Shown piece by piece: positions 44,874 through 57,183 of a DNA stretch of 64,000 nt (the stretch's first letter is position 1; every line of letters starts with the position of its first letter). The notes under the pieces are model-generated. The model worked only from the letters and a program-made list of their open reading frames with translations. It was not told the DNA's origin and made no database searches. Origin of the DNA: Apodospora peruviana (taxonomy: Eukaryota > Ascomycota > Sordariomycetes > Sordariales > Lasiosphaeriaceae); contig JAUEDM010000004.1 of the NCBI GenBank assembly GCA_033439685.1, positions 372,001-436,000 on the forward strand, read 5' to 3'. The translations under genes were made by a program, and so were the position numbers.

Positions 44874-47800
44874 GATGCCGTGGGCTAACGGCGTCGATCC
44901 AGAAGCTTTTGCTGTGCCTTCGGTTGGTCTATCCGTAGAAGCCACCACCCCAGCTGGAGCGGTTGCTGACCAAAGTATGCCCGCCACTGTTTCAGCGGCG
45001 ACGTCCTCGCCCGGGTCTCGCAATATACAGGCAGTGCAATGCTGGCGCGTTCAGTTTCGGGAGTCGCGGTCCTTGCCGTCTAATCCGTATTTTTGTTTGT
45101 TACGTAGGTAAGGTAGGTACGGGGTAGTGTGAGTGGCTTGACAGCTGGAAGAGAGGCGATCCGGGAGGTCCCGTCCCCATGGCGTCACTAAACCCAAGTG
45201 GTCCTTAGTTTCTCCAATGTTTTGGGGTAGCTATAGATTACCTAATGCATGTGATCCGTACAGATTAATATCAACTGTAGTACAGCCAGCCCTCATCAGT
45301 TCTCGTCACCCTATCAGGTCGGTCGTCCATGGAAGCCAATAAAGGTATGCGAACTCGTCTTCCATTCCTTTCTTCTCTCTTTCTCTGCTTCCTCGAAATC
45401 TAAACAATAATCACAAGCTGCGGCTTCCCTCAACAACACGGAATAGCCTCGTCGATTAACTTGCAGGTTATTACCATTATAGGTGGATAGGTGGATACCT
45501 GGTAACTTCGGACAAGGACCTGGACAAGTCTGGTTCTTTTGGTAGCTCTCAACCATTTATATTCTCAGCAGTTTGGCAAAAAGCAGTAGGGCTATCGCTT
45601 CTGAAGCAATTTAGACATTGAGACGCTGCTCGCTTATGCAAACAGCCTGACCGTCGACCTTCTAAGCAAAGTCCCAGCACATGGTTGGTTCTTGTTTGCT
45701 TCCTCGCGTCCCTGGAACCGACACAATCCTCGCCTGGACCGCTAAACGTCACGCATCTCCACCGAAGTAATAATACTAGGCCTGCCTGGTTGATGCGCTT
45801 CGTAGTATACTCTCCACGCCCATCAGATGACCCACGATTCACAAAAAGTATGTATAACTGACAACCCAAATGGCCAAGACCCCCGTCGTGCGTCCAAAGG
45901 CCGGTTGTCACCTTAGCAATTGGCAAGAAAGACAGACTACACATGATACACGCCTTTCTCCCTCCAGCGAGGGCTAGTACGGGAGGAAGCATTGGTCGAA
46001 TGGAGGCGATTTATCTCAAGTCGAATGAGCTTCGAATAGCCGGGCTGACCTGAACGGTCTAGGCTTTGAGGGCGACGAAAACCGGAAGTATGTCGGGCTC
46101 AGAGGCGGACATCTAAAAGCAGATACTCGACATAGGGTAACCGGCAACATCGCTGAATAAAAGGTAGCTAGTGCGGATGTCGACTCGAGACTTTAAGTGA
46201 TCATTACTCCGGAGCAATAGTCAGACAGCATTAAATTTGGACGAACAACTCTCCTCTCCAAAACTATGCTAACCTGGAGCCTTGATAGTTGTTTCGCAGA
46301 AAGCACACTGGGAATATATCCAGGGAGAATCACTAAAACCTAGGAAAACACCAGAGAATAACGGATAGACAAAAGCAATCTTTCAGTGGTCGCCGGCCAT
46401 AATACGATTCATAGAACGACCGTTGGAGTCTTTGAGATATAGACCTGGGTTTCATCCTCAATGATTTGTTACGACCGTAGTCAGCGATTGTAGTTCTGGT
46501 ACATCACGTAGTCACCAGGAACACCGCCATGATAGTGGATGAGCGAGGCTGGCAATGCGCTACGGGGAGCCCAGATAGCCATCCAGGGAAGTAGGTAGTT
46601 GTTTCTCATCCCTAGGACGACAATAGAATACTCGAGCAAATGGTCAAAGCCATAACACCATCTACCTGTATATGGCAGCCTGGTAACATCACGCAACAGC
46701 ATGAGAGTTAGTAGTGGCGCAGCATCTTGCTAGAGGGCAACTGCTTGAGACGGGTGGATGACCTTCGCAGTCACGGCAATGTACGCAAAAAACAGACAAG
46801 TAGGCATGCATGACACGTGCGGTAGGCCATCTTAGACCTGGAGGCTGCCGGGGCAATGGGTAGATCCTGTTGATCTGGTCGGCCCGCGAAGCCGGATCGA
46901 TGAGGTCTGACTCCGCCACCGGCCAGGCCGCTTCAGCATGGAGATCTGCGAGTAAGGAAGACTCATTGGCCCTGATAGCCATGCCGAAACCTCGATTAGT
47001 GGTGACAAGAATAACAACCAAAGACATCCGGCTCCGTGAGCGAATGCATCGTGCCCTTGGGCAAAAAGGAAGACGCATTCTTGGCCCGGCTCGCTCACAG
47101 TCAAAGACGGAGGGTACATGGTACCCAACAACACCCACAATGCCCCAGTAATCGAATCATGTCGGTTGTATATGCACCAGACAAGAAATCAGACATTCTA
47201 ACGCGGTTTGGTGGGCCCCAGAACCCGAACCACCTTCAGCGTCTCCTGCAGAGCTGGCTGACCAGAAGGGGAGCTGGGGCGGCAGGCAATGGAGGGCAAG
47301 CGCCACAGAGCCAAAAGAGCCTAATATATCACGTTGGATATCAGCCAAAACACCAAAACCCGTAATTTTGGCTGCCCCTGGCCAAATCCCCGTGGTCCCA
47401 TGGTGGAATGAAACAGAAAAAGGGGAGGAAAGGAAGGATCAAGATGCTACTCGGAATAACAGAGCCGTTGTAGCGTCTCCCATCCGCCGGGAAACGATCC
47501 TGGGAGGGGATGTGGAGAGATACACGGGAGGTCTCCAGCCACATCGTTGCTCGCTCAGATCTCTAAATTTGGGGTGGTGTTAAGGACGAGAGAGTGATAA
47601 AATTCGGAAAGAAAAAGGGGAAGGGTATAAGACCGAAATGCATAACACGCGCACCGGCACCAGAGGTGTGGAGGATAAATGGCCGCCCCAGATGCGGCCA
47701 CTAGGCGAGTGTGGAGGCGGCCCCACGGCGGATAATTCAGTTTGTCGCTGATGGTGCGCATGTTCACAGACCATCACCCTATTGACGGGATCATGTACGT

Positions 47801-50681
47801 CGATGTAGATGTGAGGCGCAGCCAACCTAGCAGCTACCTAAGCACGCTAAGGTGGTCACCTCACTGGTCGTGAGATCTCAAGATCGTCGTCGCCTATGGG
47901 CTGGCCTGCCTGATATCCCAGAAACGTGTGAGCGAAGCGTGGCATCGGAATTCTAACCCGCCATGGTCTGCTCGGCAGAACGGCGCCCAACACGGCGTCA
48001 GCTCGGGGAGATCATCGGCGCCAGCGTGGACTGGTTTCGCTACCCACGCATCGCATGTGCAATACCGACCGACACAAAAGCGATGCGGCCGCTCGACGTA
48101 GGAGGCGTAGGCTCGCTCAACACATGATGAGCGTCTGCATTCTGCAGGCAAAGCGGATCGAGGCTGTTCTGCCGAGCAGAAGCGACACTGCACCTGTACT
48201 TGTTTCATCTGGGATAAAAGGGATAGGGAACGGAGGTGGAGAAAGTCCTTGCCGTCTTGCAGGGCGGCTTGCAGCCAGATCACCAAGAGAAGTCTGGTGA
48301 TGGTCGTTGACGTTGGCGCAGGCGCTGGCTTGTTGGGATTCCGTACTGCCTAAGCACCAAGGTGCCCTACCGAGAAGACCAGTACCCCGACAACAAACAG
48401 GTCGCCGACCAGACAGAAATCATGGCAGTATGGTAGGCAGGCCGTGGCATGGGCATTTGCATGCGATGGACCGGCTCAAGCTAGAGCACCATAGAATGTG
48501 AGCGGCCAGAGAGGATGTGGCTAGCATGGCGCTGCGCGCCTGTGGGCGGATAACCAGATTTTGCATGATAACCCAACATGAGCATAAGATGCGCTCACGG
48601 CACTTGTTATTTTGGACACCCGACTCGGAGATATGTCTGCAGTGGTTCACAGAACTGCAGGCTTCTGGGGTAAGGTATCTTGGGCGTGGAGTGCAAGAGA
48701 CAAAGGACACGGAGCCCAAGTGGTCTTGGAAGCAGAGACTTTCGGGACCTGCCTTCCTGGTATGAGCGCGGACTCACAGTGGACGTATGTACCCAGGTAC
48801 CTACCTGCCTGTAATGTTTCATCCCGTCGGTCATGCTCGCGTTTCCTTCCTACCTCGGGCAGCTACAACAGTGAGGTCAGGTATCTTAGGTAAGGCGTGC
48901 AACGGTCTGTATTACATGTGCAGATCGCTCAACGTAGGCGTGTTATGCTCGGCTTCTGTTTCCTTGAACATCAAATACGATTAGCCAAGCCTAGGCCTAG
49001 GCCTTTGCACAGATAGAAGCAGGACATAAAATATGAGGTAGGCACGATAGGTGCCTCGGGCCTAGCAACCTTCCATCCTTGGGTCAAAAAGCCGTCCGTG
49101 CATCTGGGTTCTTTATTCCGTACAGAAGTCGGGTTCATGGCTTGGGCCTTCTTCAGCCGACCTGATCTTCATGCCCGATTCAGCAAGAAGCATCTCGTGA
49201 AAGATGGAAGAGCATGAACAAGTGGCTTGAGTAAAAAATAAAAGACTTATAATGGACAGGCTTCGTTAGTGCAATGGAGACGGTAGGACGAAAGTGTTAC
49301 CATCATGCAAGCATACGATATTTGTGGAAGAAGCCCCAAAAGCCAAGTACCTGCCCAAAAGCTTCTGATTGCCTTTAGGCGGGTTTCGCTAATCGCTGAT
49401 CGGAAAGACACCTAGCCCAATTGAGACCCTGGCGTGCTTTCCGCCAAGTTCGAACAACGGTAGCGGGCTTGTCAGACCATGGTAAAAGGGAAGGTACGAC
49501 CACTTGGATTCCACGGGCCCGAAAGAATTTGACCAGCGCACTGAAATTATAACAATCTGGATGCTCAGGTAGAAACATACACCTCAAATAAACGCGACAT
49601 CTAGTGCGGTATGTGGAATAGTCTCCTTTTCCAACCCCCCATCCCATGTCTGAACTGAATGCAAACATGTGCGAGGTTTTCCTTATGTCACCCATCCATC
49701 CTGACTAAGCTTGGCAGGTCGCAACGGTTTTGGCAGGTCTCTAGTGCATTGGAGCAAGTAGCCCGGCGCCCACAGCGCCTCCAGCGACAGGGACCCACTT
49801 GAACCACTGATCCACTCTCGATCCGCTGTCGAGCCATTGTCGCTCGCTTCTGCCCGCGTCGGCTCCAGAGCCAGATTTCAGGCGCGCTCAAAGGGAGCAG
49901 TGGAGGCAGAGATTGGCGACCGCTACATCGATACCTTAAGCACACGCAAAAACAGAACGCGGCAGGCGTGTGTCTTCTGCCTCTTTTGACTGTCCATCTT
50001 TGCAGGTGCATACACACACCCTCCTCATTAAAAGACGTTGATTCATGCCTCTGCCGCACCCCAGTCGATGATTAAGATCCACATCATCTTGATCAGGGTG
50101 TTCGCCGACCCTGGCCAGGGGAAAGCGGAACAGGCTGTTTAGCCTTGGCCACCGTTAAGTCAATAGCGATCGCTTCCGGCTGTGCGCCTTATTGCATACA
50201 GCCGTGTCAGTGCAGAATACGGATTACTCTATCGAACCGACCTTAGGGAATGGAAAAGCTGGGGCAAAGACAGATGGAGGCGTAAATACAACTTCATGGC
50301 GAACAAGAGCTGTCATAAGTTCCATAATGGCACACATAAGAAGGAGACTTATACAGTCATCAGAGCTCGTCAGTACACAGAGACAGGGGTTGGAAAGCTG
50401 GTGAATTGAGATACGGATACCCAGGAGGTACCTCCTGCAGATGCACGCACGCAGACTTGAGTCGATCCATGTCGTCGTATCGCTTGCATTTGGCTGAGAA
50501 GCGCGCATTGCACCTTGCACAGGCCGGGCCAATATATCGATGAATCTCTGAGAACAGCCACACCGGGCAGCTCCAAGGCAGGTGAATCCGCGCAGGAAAC
50601 CCGGCCCAGGGTCGCGTCCTCCCCTTGTCGGTTTTTTTGGTCAGGAATCGTGGCTCCATAAAAAATCTAATTAAATTCCCA
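44874..50681. other. 5.8-kb gene-poor region upstream of the zinc-cluster factor gene
   Basis: The largest stretch without a recognised gene. Frames of up to about 149 codons (for example 46689-47138 and 45549-45992, minus) have irregular composition, no recognisable domain and overlap others. Short CCTACC/GGTAGG motifs recur (45104-45121, 48786-48810, 48888-48896). A perfect 14-bp palindrome of CCTAGG type lies at 48989-49002. It is likely a long regulatory region, possibly with non-coding transcripts; nothing proves a gene. Confidence 0.5.
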
Positions 50682-53600
50682 ATGGCTCAACCCTCCACCT
50701 CGTCCCCGTCTCGACCACAGCCTCTGGCTCTGGACTCCAGTCTCGCCAAGTCGCATTCTTTACTGGACCAAGGGCAAGGGCAGGAGCAGCAGTCACAGTC
50801 TTTTCCTTCGCAACCACAACCGCCGCATCGTCTTCAGGAGGAGACGCGGTCCTTGTTCCTAGAGAGAGCACCGCATCCACCCTGTACTGCGCCTGCACCG
50901 CTCGACCGGAACGACGACGCCAGCACAGTCGGGCAGAATCACACACATTCCTTCAACGACGACGGCGCGAGTGTCCGGCAAGGTTCTAGCGGCGGTGACG
51001 GGGACGGCGCTGTTACGGGTACGAATGCTCATTCATCGGCCGCGTACGTCCACACAAACAGTCAGCCAGCGACCACTAGCTCTGCAGACCTACCAGTCGA
51101 CACCAATACCGACAACGGCCAGAACGGGACGCTGTACAACGGCGACAGGCCGTTGTCAACCTCACCGCTCATGTCCAATCCGCAGCCACCGCCCGGCCCG
51201 CCTCGCCAGTCGGTGAGCTACCCGAGCCCGACATCCTACCCACCTGCCGGTATGCCTTCGGCCGCCCAGTACACGACGTATTCTCAGCAAACAGTTCCAC
51301 CCCCCGACTCCTACCGACCAAACCCGACCGCCCTGCCCAGCATGCGAACCCTCGACCATGTGCAGTCACACCAACAGCATCAACAGCATCAGCATCAACA
51401 CCAGCCCCAACACCAGCACGCAATGCCACTGGGGCCGCATATGGGTGCTCAGATGGCCACAGCAACCACACCGATGGGATACTATAATGTTCCTCCCCAT
51501 GCGTACGGCATGCACCCCGACCCGACGGTGGGGATGCGCTTTGCCATTACGCCAGGCTTGCCTCTGGATCCACGCATCGCCCTGAGCGGAGGAAGACACA
51601 AGAAGGTACCGGTACATCAAGATCACTCCTGATTCTTGCAAAGCAAGTCGGCGTGCTGACAATAGGTGTTTTTGGGGAATTGATAGGAGATCAAGCGACG
51701 GACGAAAACAGGATGCCTGACCTGCAGGAAGCGCAGAATAAAGGTGTGTAACTGTCTCCTTTTCTACCATTCAGCACCGATACACCTTGCACATCCCATT
51801 ATTGCTGGCGCCGCTGTCGGGATATTGGGCTGGAGAACACGGAGGCGAGAAAAGAGAAGCGACGGTGAGGGTGGAGGGACCAAGTCAAACGGAAAGTGTG
51901 GTTGCAATTGGAGAATCGGAAGTCGCTCGCTCGGATCGAGTTCCTGCTTTTCGCTTGGGCAAGTTTCCGTCGCTTGACTCGGAACTACGCCGAAGCGAGC
52001 ACGGGAGGGAGCAAGCCAGAACAAGGACTTCCAATCCCACCACTGTTGAGTCCCATGCACATGTCGGGGGCCTGTCACAAAACCCTGAACCGGAGGTCCT
52101 TGGCCCGAAATCTCCGCCCCGGTCCAACCGCCCCTCCCCCGCTTCCGTCCCGTGAAGCCCATCGTTTCTCCACCGCAACCGTTTCCACAAGCACGATTTC
52201 GGTCCTCCTTGTCGGTTCCAACCCGAGCCCGCTAGCATCAAATTATTCTCGCTGGCGTTACTCTAACTCGCAGTCTTTGTGTGTAGTGCGACGAGACGCA
52301 TCCGACTTGCAACAACTGCAAAAAGTCAAAGCGTGAGTGCCTGGGGTACGATCCCATCTTCAAGCAGCAACACGGTCCTACAGCAATCCAACCGGCCCCG
52401 AACAGCCACCAGTCCCCTACGATTTCCGCGACAACAACGCTTGCATCTACTCCGACGGTGCCGTCGTCTGCGTCCCGTCTGCCTTACCAACCGACCGTAG
52501 TACCAAGTTCCTATCCGGCCCCGCTTCCCTCCAACGTCGCCTTCGACTCTCCTGTGACGTCTACCCCACAGAGCACCAAGACGGACACCGGGTTCGACTA
52601 CTCAACGGCTATCGACCCGGCGCTCCAAGGCGCCGACAGTCCGAGTGCCGCCGGCACACCCTCGCCACAATATCCGCATTTGAAGAACGAGGGCCCAGAT
52701 AGGAAGAGTGGTAGCCAAGGTCATCAACTTAGAGGTGGCACCCCCTTTTCTCTCTCTCCTCCCCTCCCCCGATTGCCGCTGCTCTGTTGCTAGCCCGAGA
52801 GATCACATTGACTCATGAAAGTTTTCCAGCAAAGAAGATGAAGGTCGATGAGCTCATAGCACTGGGGGGACCGACACCCCCCGCTCCGAGCTCGCCACCT
52901 CCCGACACCACTGTCGACGAGATCACGAAGCTGTACTACGAGATTTACGTCCCGGGTCTGACAATGTTTTTCGAGTCGCAGTGGTACAACCTCCAGAAAG
53001 GCCAGCCGGGGCCGACAAATCCGAATCCCTTACTCATTCTTCACAAGAATCAGCCTTTGCTCAATCTCTTCAAATCCTTTCTGCAAAATATCATCGGCAT
53101 CAAGACCACCGACCCGGCCGAGATGGCGTACTCAAGTCATCTTGAAACATGTGTTGTTTGGGCATTTGCCCGTCTTCCCATGTCGTCGTTGACAGGCAAT
53201 ACTTTCCAGCGGCCAGCTGGCTTTGTTCCCGCTGAAAATGATGTGTTCGAAACGTACAGCCGCCTGCAGGTCTTTGAGACCCTGCTGTCGGGTGATGTGC
53301 TTCAGAGCAATCCACTATGCCCACCGGCGCACCTCGGCAATGACGGAGGCAATTTCCCGCCGCGCAGGAACGAGTTCGACTTCTGGTACCAGCTCGCGCA
53401 GTTGCTTCTTCAGACGCATGCGTCGGGGTCGCTGGCTGACCGTTCGGCCAGGGAGCATTGTCTCAGCCGAATGAGGTCTCTCCTTGATGGCCGGGAGAAC
53501 CGGGATGTCCTCTATAGCATTGCGGTGTTGCGCGAATACACAGCGCACTGGGATGCAACCGTGAATGAACAGACGGTGGGGTCGCACTTGGAGGAAGCTG

Positions 53601-53832
53601 AACCACGCCACAAGCTCGCCGTCGCGACACGATTCATTCGTGATGAGGCAACCTCAACAGGAGGCACGACAAATGTGGTCCGCCGTTTTGCGGAACTTGC
53701 TTACCGTGCCTTTGTCCGGCCTGGAAACAACTCGAAGTCGGACAGGAGAGCGTAAGAATTCTCCAAGCCCTGTTGTCAAATGTGGCGACGGCTGTTGAAG
53801 GAGGTTGGAAGCTTGCAATACCCGCCCGTTAG
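50682..53832 (+). CDS. Zn(II)2Cys6 binuclear-cluster transcription factor with an apparent C-terminal frameshift
   Basis: Exons 50682-51605, 51687-51743, 52287-52734 and 52830 onwards, all in phase. Residues 1-308 are disordered, Ser/Pro/Gln/His-rich. The DNA-binding domain is EIKRRTKTGCLTCRKRRIK from a 57-base exon, then CDETHPTCNNCKKSKREC after a 543-base intron, so the six cysteines are split between two exons. A fungal-specific regulatory domain follows (MKVDELIALGG... ITKLYYEIYVPGLTMFFESQW). The layout resembles the S. pombe moc3 group. As written, the frame ends at 53755 with PGNNSKSDRRA. Moving one base near 53720-53722 restores a helical, family-like end (WKQLEVGQESVRILQALL to a TAG at 53830-53832), giving about 810 residues. 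I therefore extend the gene to 53832 and read the shift as a sequence error or a recent mutation. Targets cannot be inferred. Confidence 0.82.
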
Positions 53833-54915
53833 CCGCTTGAGCAGTAAGTTCACCCAACTTGCTAACGATCACGACGACAATCTATGCTGCCGTTGTTCCA
53901 TCGATGTTCTTCATGCTACCGCTCAACCAAACGAAGACAATTGATCCTTCATCTCTCAACAAACCTGGTCCTGGGATTATGTATACTAATTTGTTTTTCT
54001 TTGTTTTCCCCCGGAGCATTTTAGACTCGGAGATGGCGTCATTTGGGTTTTACGCGATCTTTATTTATACCATGCTTAAAACTATCAAGGGACCAAAAAT
54101 GGGAAGGCTGGCGGATGGTTTTTGTCCTGCATTTTTCTCGCATAGATCGGTGGTCCGGCGGGGATTGCAAAACTCGAGGGGGGCATTTCTTGTCTGCATG
54201 TGTTCTCTAGCTTGCGATTGGTTTGTCATTCCATCTAATATGATCTTCAGAGTTCCAAGGCGGACAAGATAGGATTCAGTGTCTGTCTCTCGAGGCTTCC
54301 AGATACGTATATAGGGTTGTACTATAATGTGTTGTGGGTTTGGTCTTCCAGCCGGCCGGCCGTTCACATCCCGTGCCGTCCAAATGGTATACCTTAACTG
54401 GGGGGTCGCTTTACACTTCCGATATCTCGACCAGAAGACTGTGTCCGGCAGCATCTAGGTTATCTTGGTCGTTGGCGAGGTTGAGGTCTTGAAGGAGGGG
54501 CACGCACCACAGCATCCACAGTACCCTTGCCAGTTAAGGACACGGGAGGCCGACGACGGACTCCACCACCGACGCTCTTTCCCATATCGAGCCAGCGGGC
54601 GGAGATAACAGCTTTAAAGCTACCCCTCAATGAACTGTATCGGGATCGTTGGGTACCCATCCCGGAGTCGGACGCGGCCGTCGGGTGAAGGTCTGGGGAC
54701 GGCTGAATTTTGGGACTCTGGCACTGCTCGGCCAAACCCCAACCAACTTTCCAAGACATTGACATCGCTCTTCAGGCATTTCCATCTCAGTAGCAACGAA
54801 GTGCCTTCCACAAACCGCCTTGGATTGTCAGCTGTATCCCGCAATTACATAAGATCCAGCCGTTTCCCGACATCCCCAGTTCCCATTTGGAGCTTCAACA
54901 GCCAACACTCTCAGC
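53833..54915. other. Intergenic region between the zinc-cluster factor and dehydrogenase genes
   Basis: About 1.1 kb. It holds a 3' end and a promoter. No supported gene on either strand. Confidence 0.5.
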
Positions 54916-56283
54916 ATGTCGCTAGCCAACGGCACCCGGCCAAGGGTGCTGTTGCTCGGCGTCATCGAACGGTGAGTTCAGTCAATCTGTCATTCCTTGC
55001 TCACTCTGCGCTTCGTTTTACCATCGTCCGTAGCCCTTTTGCTGGTACGCGTGACGGCCATACATTACCCATTAGAATCCTCGATCAGACCTATTCTTTC
55101 AAGTCTAAGCATACCTTAGTAAAGGCGGGAGGCAGGCACATTATGCATCGGGAACTGTCTCCTCCAAGTACCAACAAACACCATGGGACAGTCACCATTT
55201 TATCGTTTCGCTGACACGAGCTTCCCCTTATTGTGGCTTGAAGCGCCCAGTCAGCCTGGGCTTCTGTTGGCGAAGTAGCAGACATTGTCACGCCAAAGGC
55301 GAACAACCGTCCTGACTTTATCAAAGAGTCATTATCGGGCGCCTTTGGTGGCTGCACGGTAGCGTACCGCACCTTCGAAAGCGTCGCCGTGACAGGAAAG
55401 GTAGACGCCGAGCTCGTCCGCGCACTGCCCTCTTCGCTACGCTTCATCTGCCACAATGGCGCCGGCTACGACCAGCTGGACATCCCGTCCTGCACAGCAC
55501 GTGGGATCCGTGTGTCAAATACGCCATCCGCCGTCGATGACGCCACAGCCGACATTGGCATCTTTCTCCTGCTCGGCGCACTACGGAACCTAGCCGTTAG
55601 CATGACCTCCCTGCGCGCCGGTGAGTGGCGTGGGAAAACATTGCCAGCTCTGGGACATGACCCGCAAGGCAAGATTCTGGGAATCTTGGGAATGGGTGGC
55701 ATCGGCAGCAATATGGCCAAGAAGGCGCTGGCGTTTGGCATGAAGATTCGCTACTATAATCGCACGAGGTTGGATGGGAGTCTCGAAAAAGAGGTGGAGG
55801 CCGAGTATGTTGACTTTGAAACATTGCTAAGAGACAGCGATGTCCTCAGTCTGAACCTACCTCTGAATGTGAGATTATGTCTTGTGCCATAACTCACGGC
55901 ACTCCTATGGGTTTATCCTTTCCACACTGACATCTCATACCCAGGCAAAAACACGGCATATGATTTCATCCAAAGAATTCGCCATGATGAAAAGGGGCAT
56001 CACAATCATCAACACCGCCCGTGGTGGCGTCATGAACGAAGCCGCTCTGGTCGATGCCCTTAACTCAGGCCAAGTCAACTCTGTCGGCCTCGACGTCTAC
56101 GAGGATGAACCAAGAATCCACCCCGGTCTACTCGAGAATCCCCGTGTCATGCTGGTTCCGCACATGGGCACATGGACCGTCGAAACGATGATCAAGATGG
56201 AGGAGTGGGCTATCAGCAACGTCCGGAGTGCTCTCGAGTCGGGAACCTTACGTAGCATCGTTCCTGAGCAGCGCGATATGTGA
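54916..56283 (+). CDS. D-isomer-specific 2-hydroxyacid dehydrogenase (glyoxylate/hydroxypyruvate reductase-like)
   Basis: Three exons, 54916-54971, 55244-55868 and 55945-56283, encode 339 residues. The first exon gives MSLANGTRPRVLLLGVIER, the opening beta strand. The catalytic domain has RFICHNGAGYDQLDI and VSNTPSAVDDATADIGIFLLLGALRN. The dinucleotide fold shows GILGMGGIGSNMAKKALAFG. The active-site triad is visible as Arg in NTARGGVMNEAALVDAL, Glu in GLDVYEDEP and His in LVPHMGTWT. The family reduces 2-keto acids such as glyoxylate or hydroxypyruvate to D-hydroxyacids with NAD(P)H in the cytosol. A non-acidic residue at the end of the second Rossmann strand (YYNRTR) would suit NADPH. Intron 1 is rather long (272 bp) and its acceptor (GAAG) is not preceded by a clear pyrimidine run, so the exon 1/2 junction is the least certain part. 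Confidence 0.9.
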
Positions 56284-57183
56284 TAGGAGGCCACAGTTTG
56301 GTCTGCGTCCACCTTAGTTGTCCGTGGCTCTTCGACTTTCCTCCCTGTCTTGCTTACCCTTCTAGCAGGGAGCCATGCATAGTAGGATTTATGGGGTAAT
56401 TAGCAATGAAATAGGCGCAAAATTAAACCCTCCGCAACGCACCAAATTTTGGCAAAAAGCGACAATATCCCAAGGAGGTCATGAAGGACAGACTTTGGGC
56501 TGAACCGCGGAATGTATGATGGGTCGCTTTTCAACTCCAGCCGCACTGGTAGCTCCGGATGGTGGTAAGTCGACAGAAGGCATTAATCAAACACGTCGAG
56601 TGTGCAGCAGTTGACTACCACTGCCGTGAACACACAAGCTCGGAAGTGAGTGTAAGTCGATCACGACAGGAAAATCGAGTTGTAGAAAACACCCACTCCT
56701 GGTTTCCACAGGACAGCACCAAAAACGCAGGGACATGCAGACGATCGGAATATTTTTATACACCAAAGGACCTAGGGTCCTTTTCTATTTCGCGATCTAT
56801 TACCAAGGCCTCGGTTGACGGGCCGCCAGTATGTAGTCTTCTTTCCCCATAAAAGAAGAGCCCCGTATTATCAAGATGATCAACTATGTTAAAAACGCCT
56901 TCCACTGGGTGGGGGTGGGATATCATGAGCCAAAGCCAACGCCGTACTTTTGTTGAAAATCTGTACCAGACCCACCGCCTTTTAAAACCCTACCCATACC
57001 GTATGTCATATGCTAGTCATGCCTGTTGAAAACAATGCTCTGAAACTTCCAAACATGCAGCCGAGAAGTGTCCGAGATCCAGTTGTGTTGAAAACAATGC
57101 GTGGAGAAGATAACTCCTGCGTCCCTCCCGTCAGATAGACTCAGAGAGTGGGGGTATCAATCCACAGAAGAAAAAGAGAAAAT
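56284..57183. other. Convergent intergenic region
   Basis: About 0.9 kb between the dehydrogenase and S-adenosylhomocysteinase stops. A frame at 56559-56852 has no recognisable features. A GTTGAAAACAATGC element occurs twice, near 57026 and 57089. Confidence 0.5.

Noticed and set aside
45549..45992. A 147-codon minus-strand frame as a gene
   Set aside because: No recognisable domain, irregular composition, no splice partners, and it overlaps other frames of similar size.
46689..47138. A 149-codon minus-strand frame as a gene
   Set aside because: Overlaps another frame on the same strand and one on the opposite strand. No family-like sequence.
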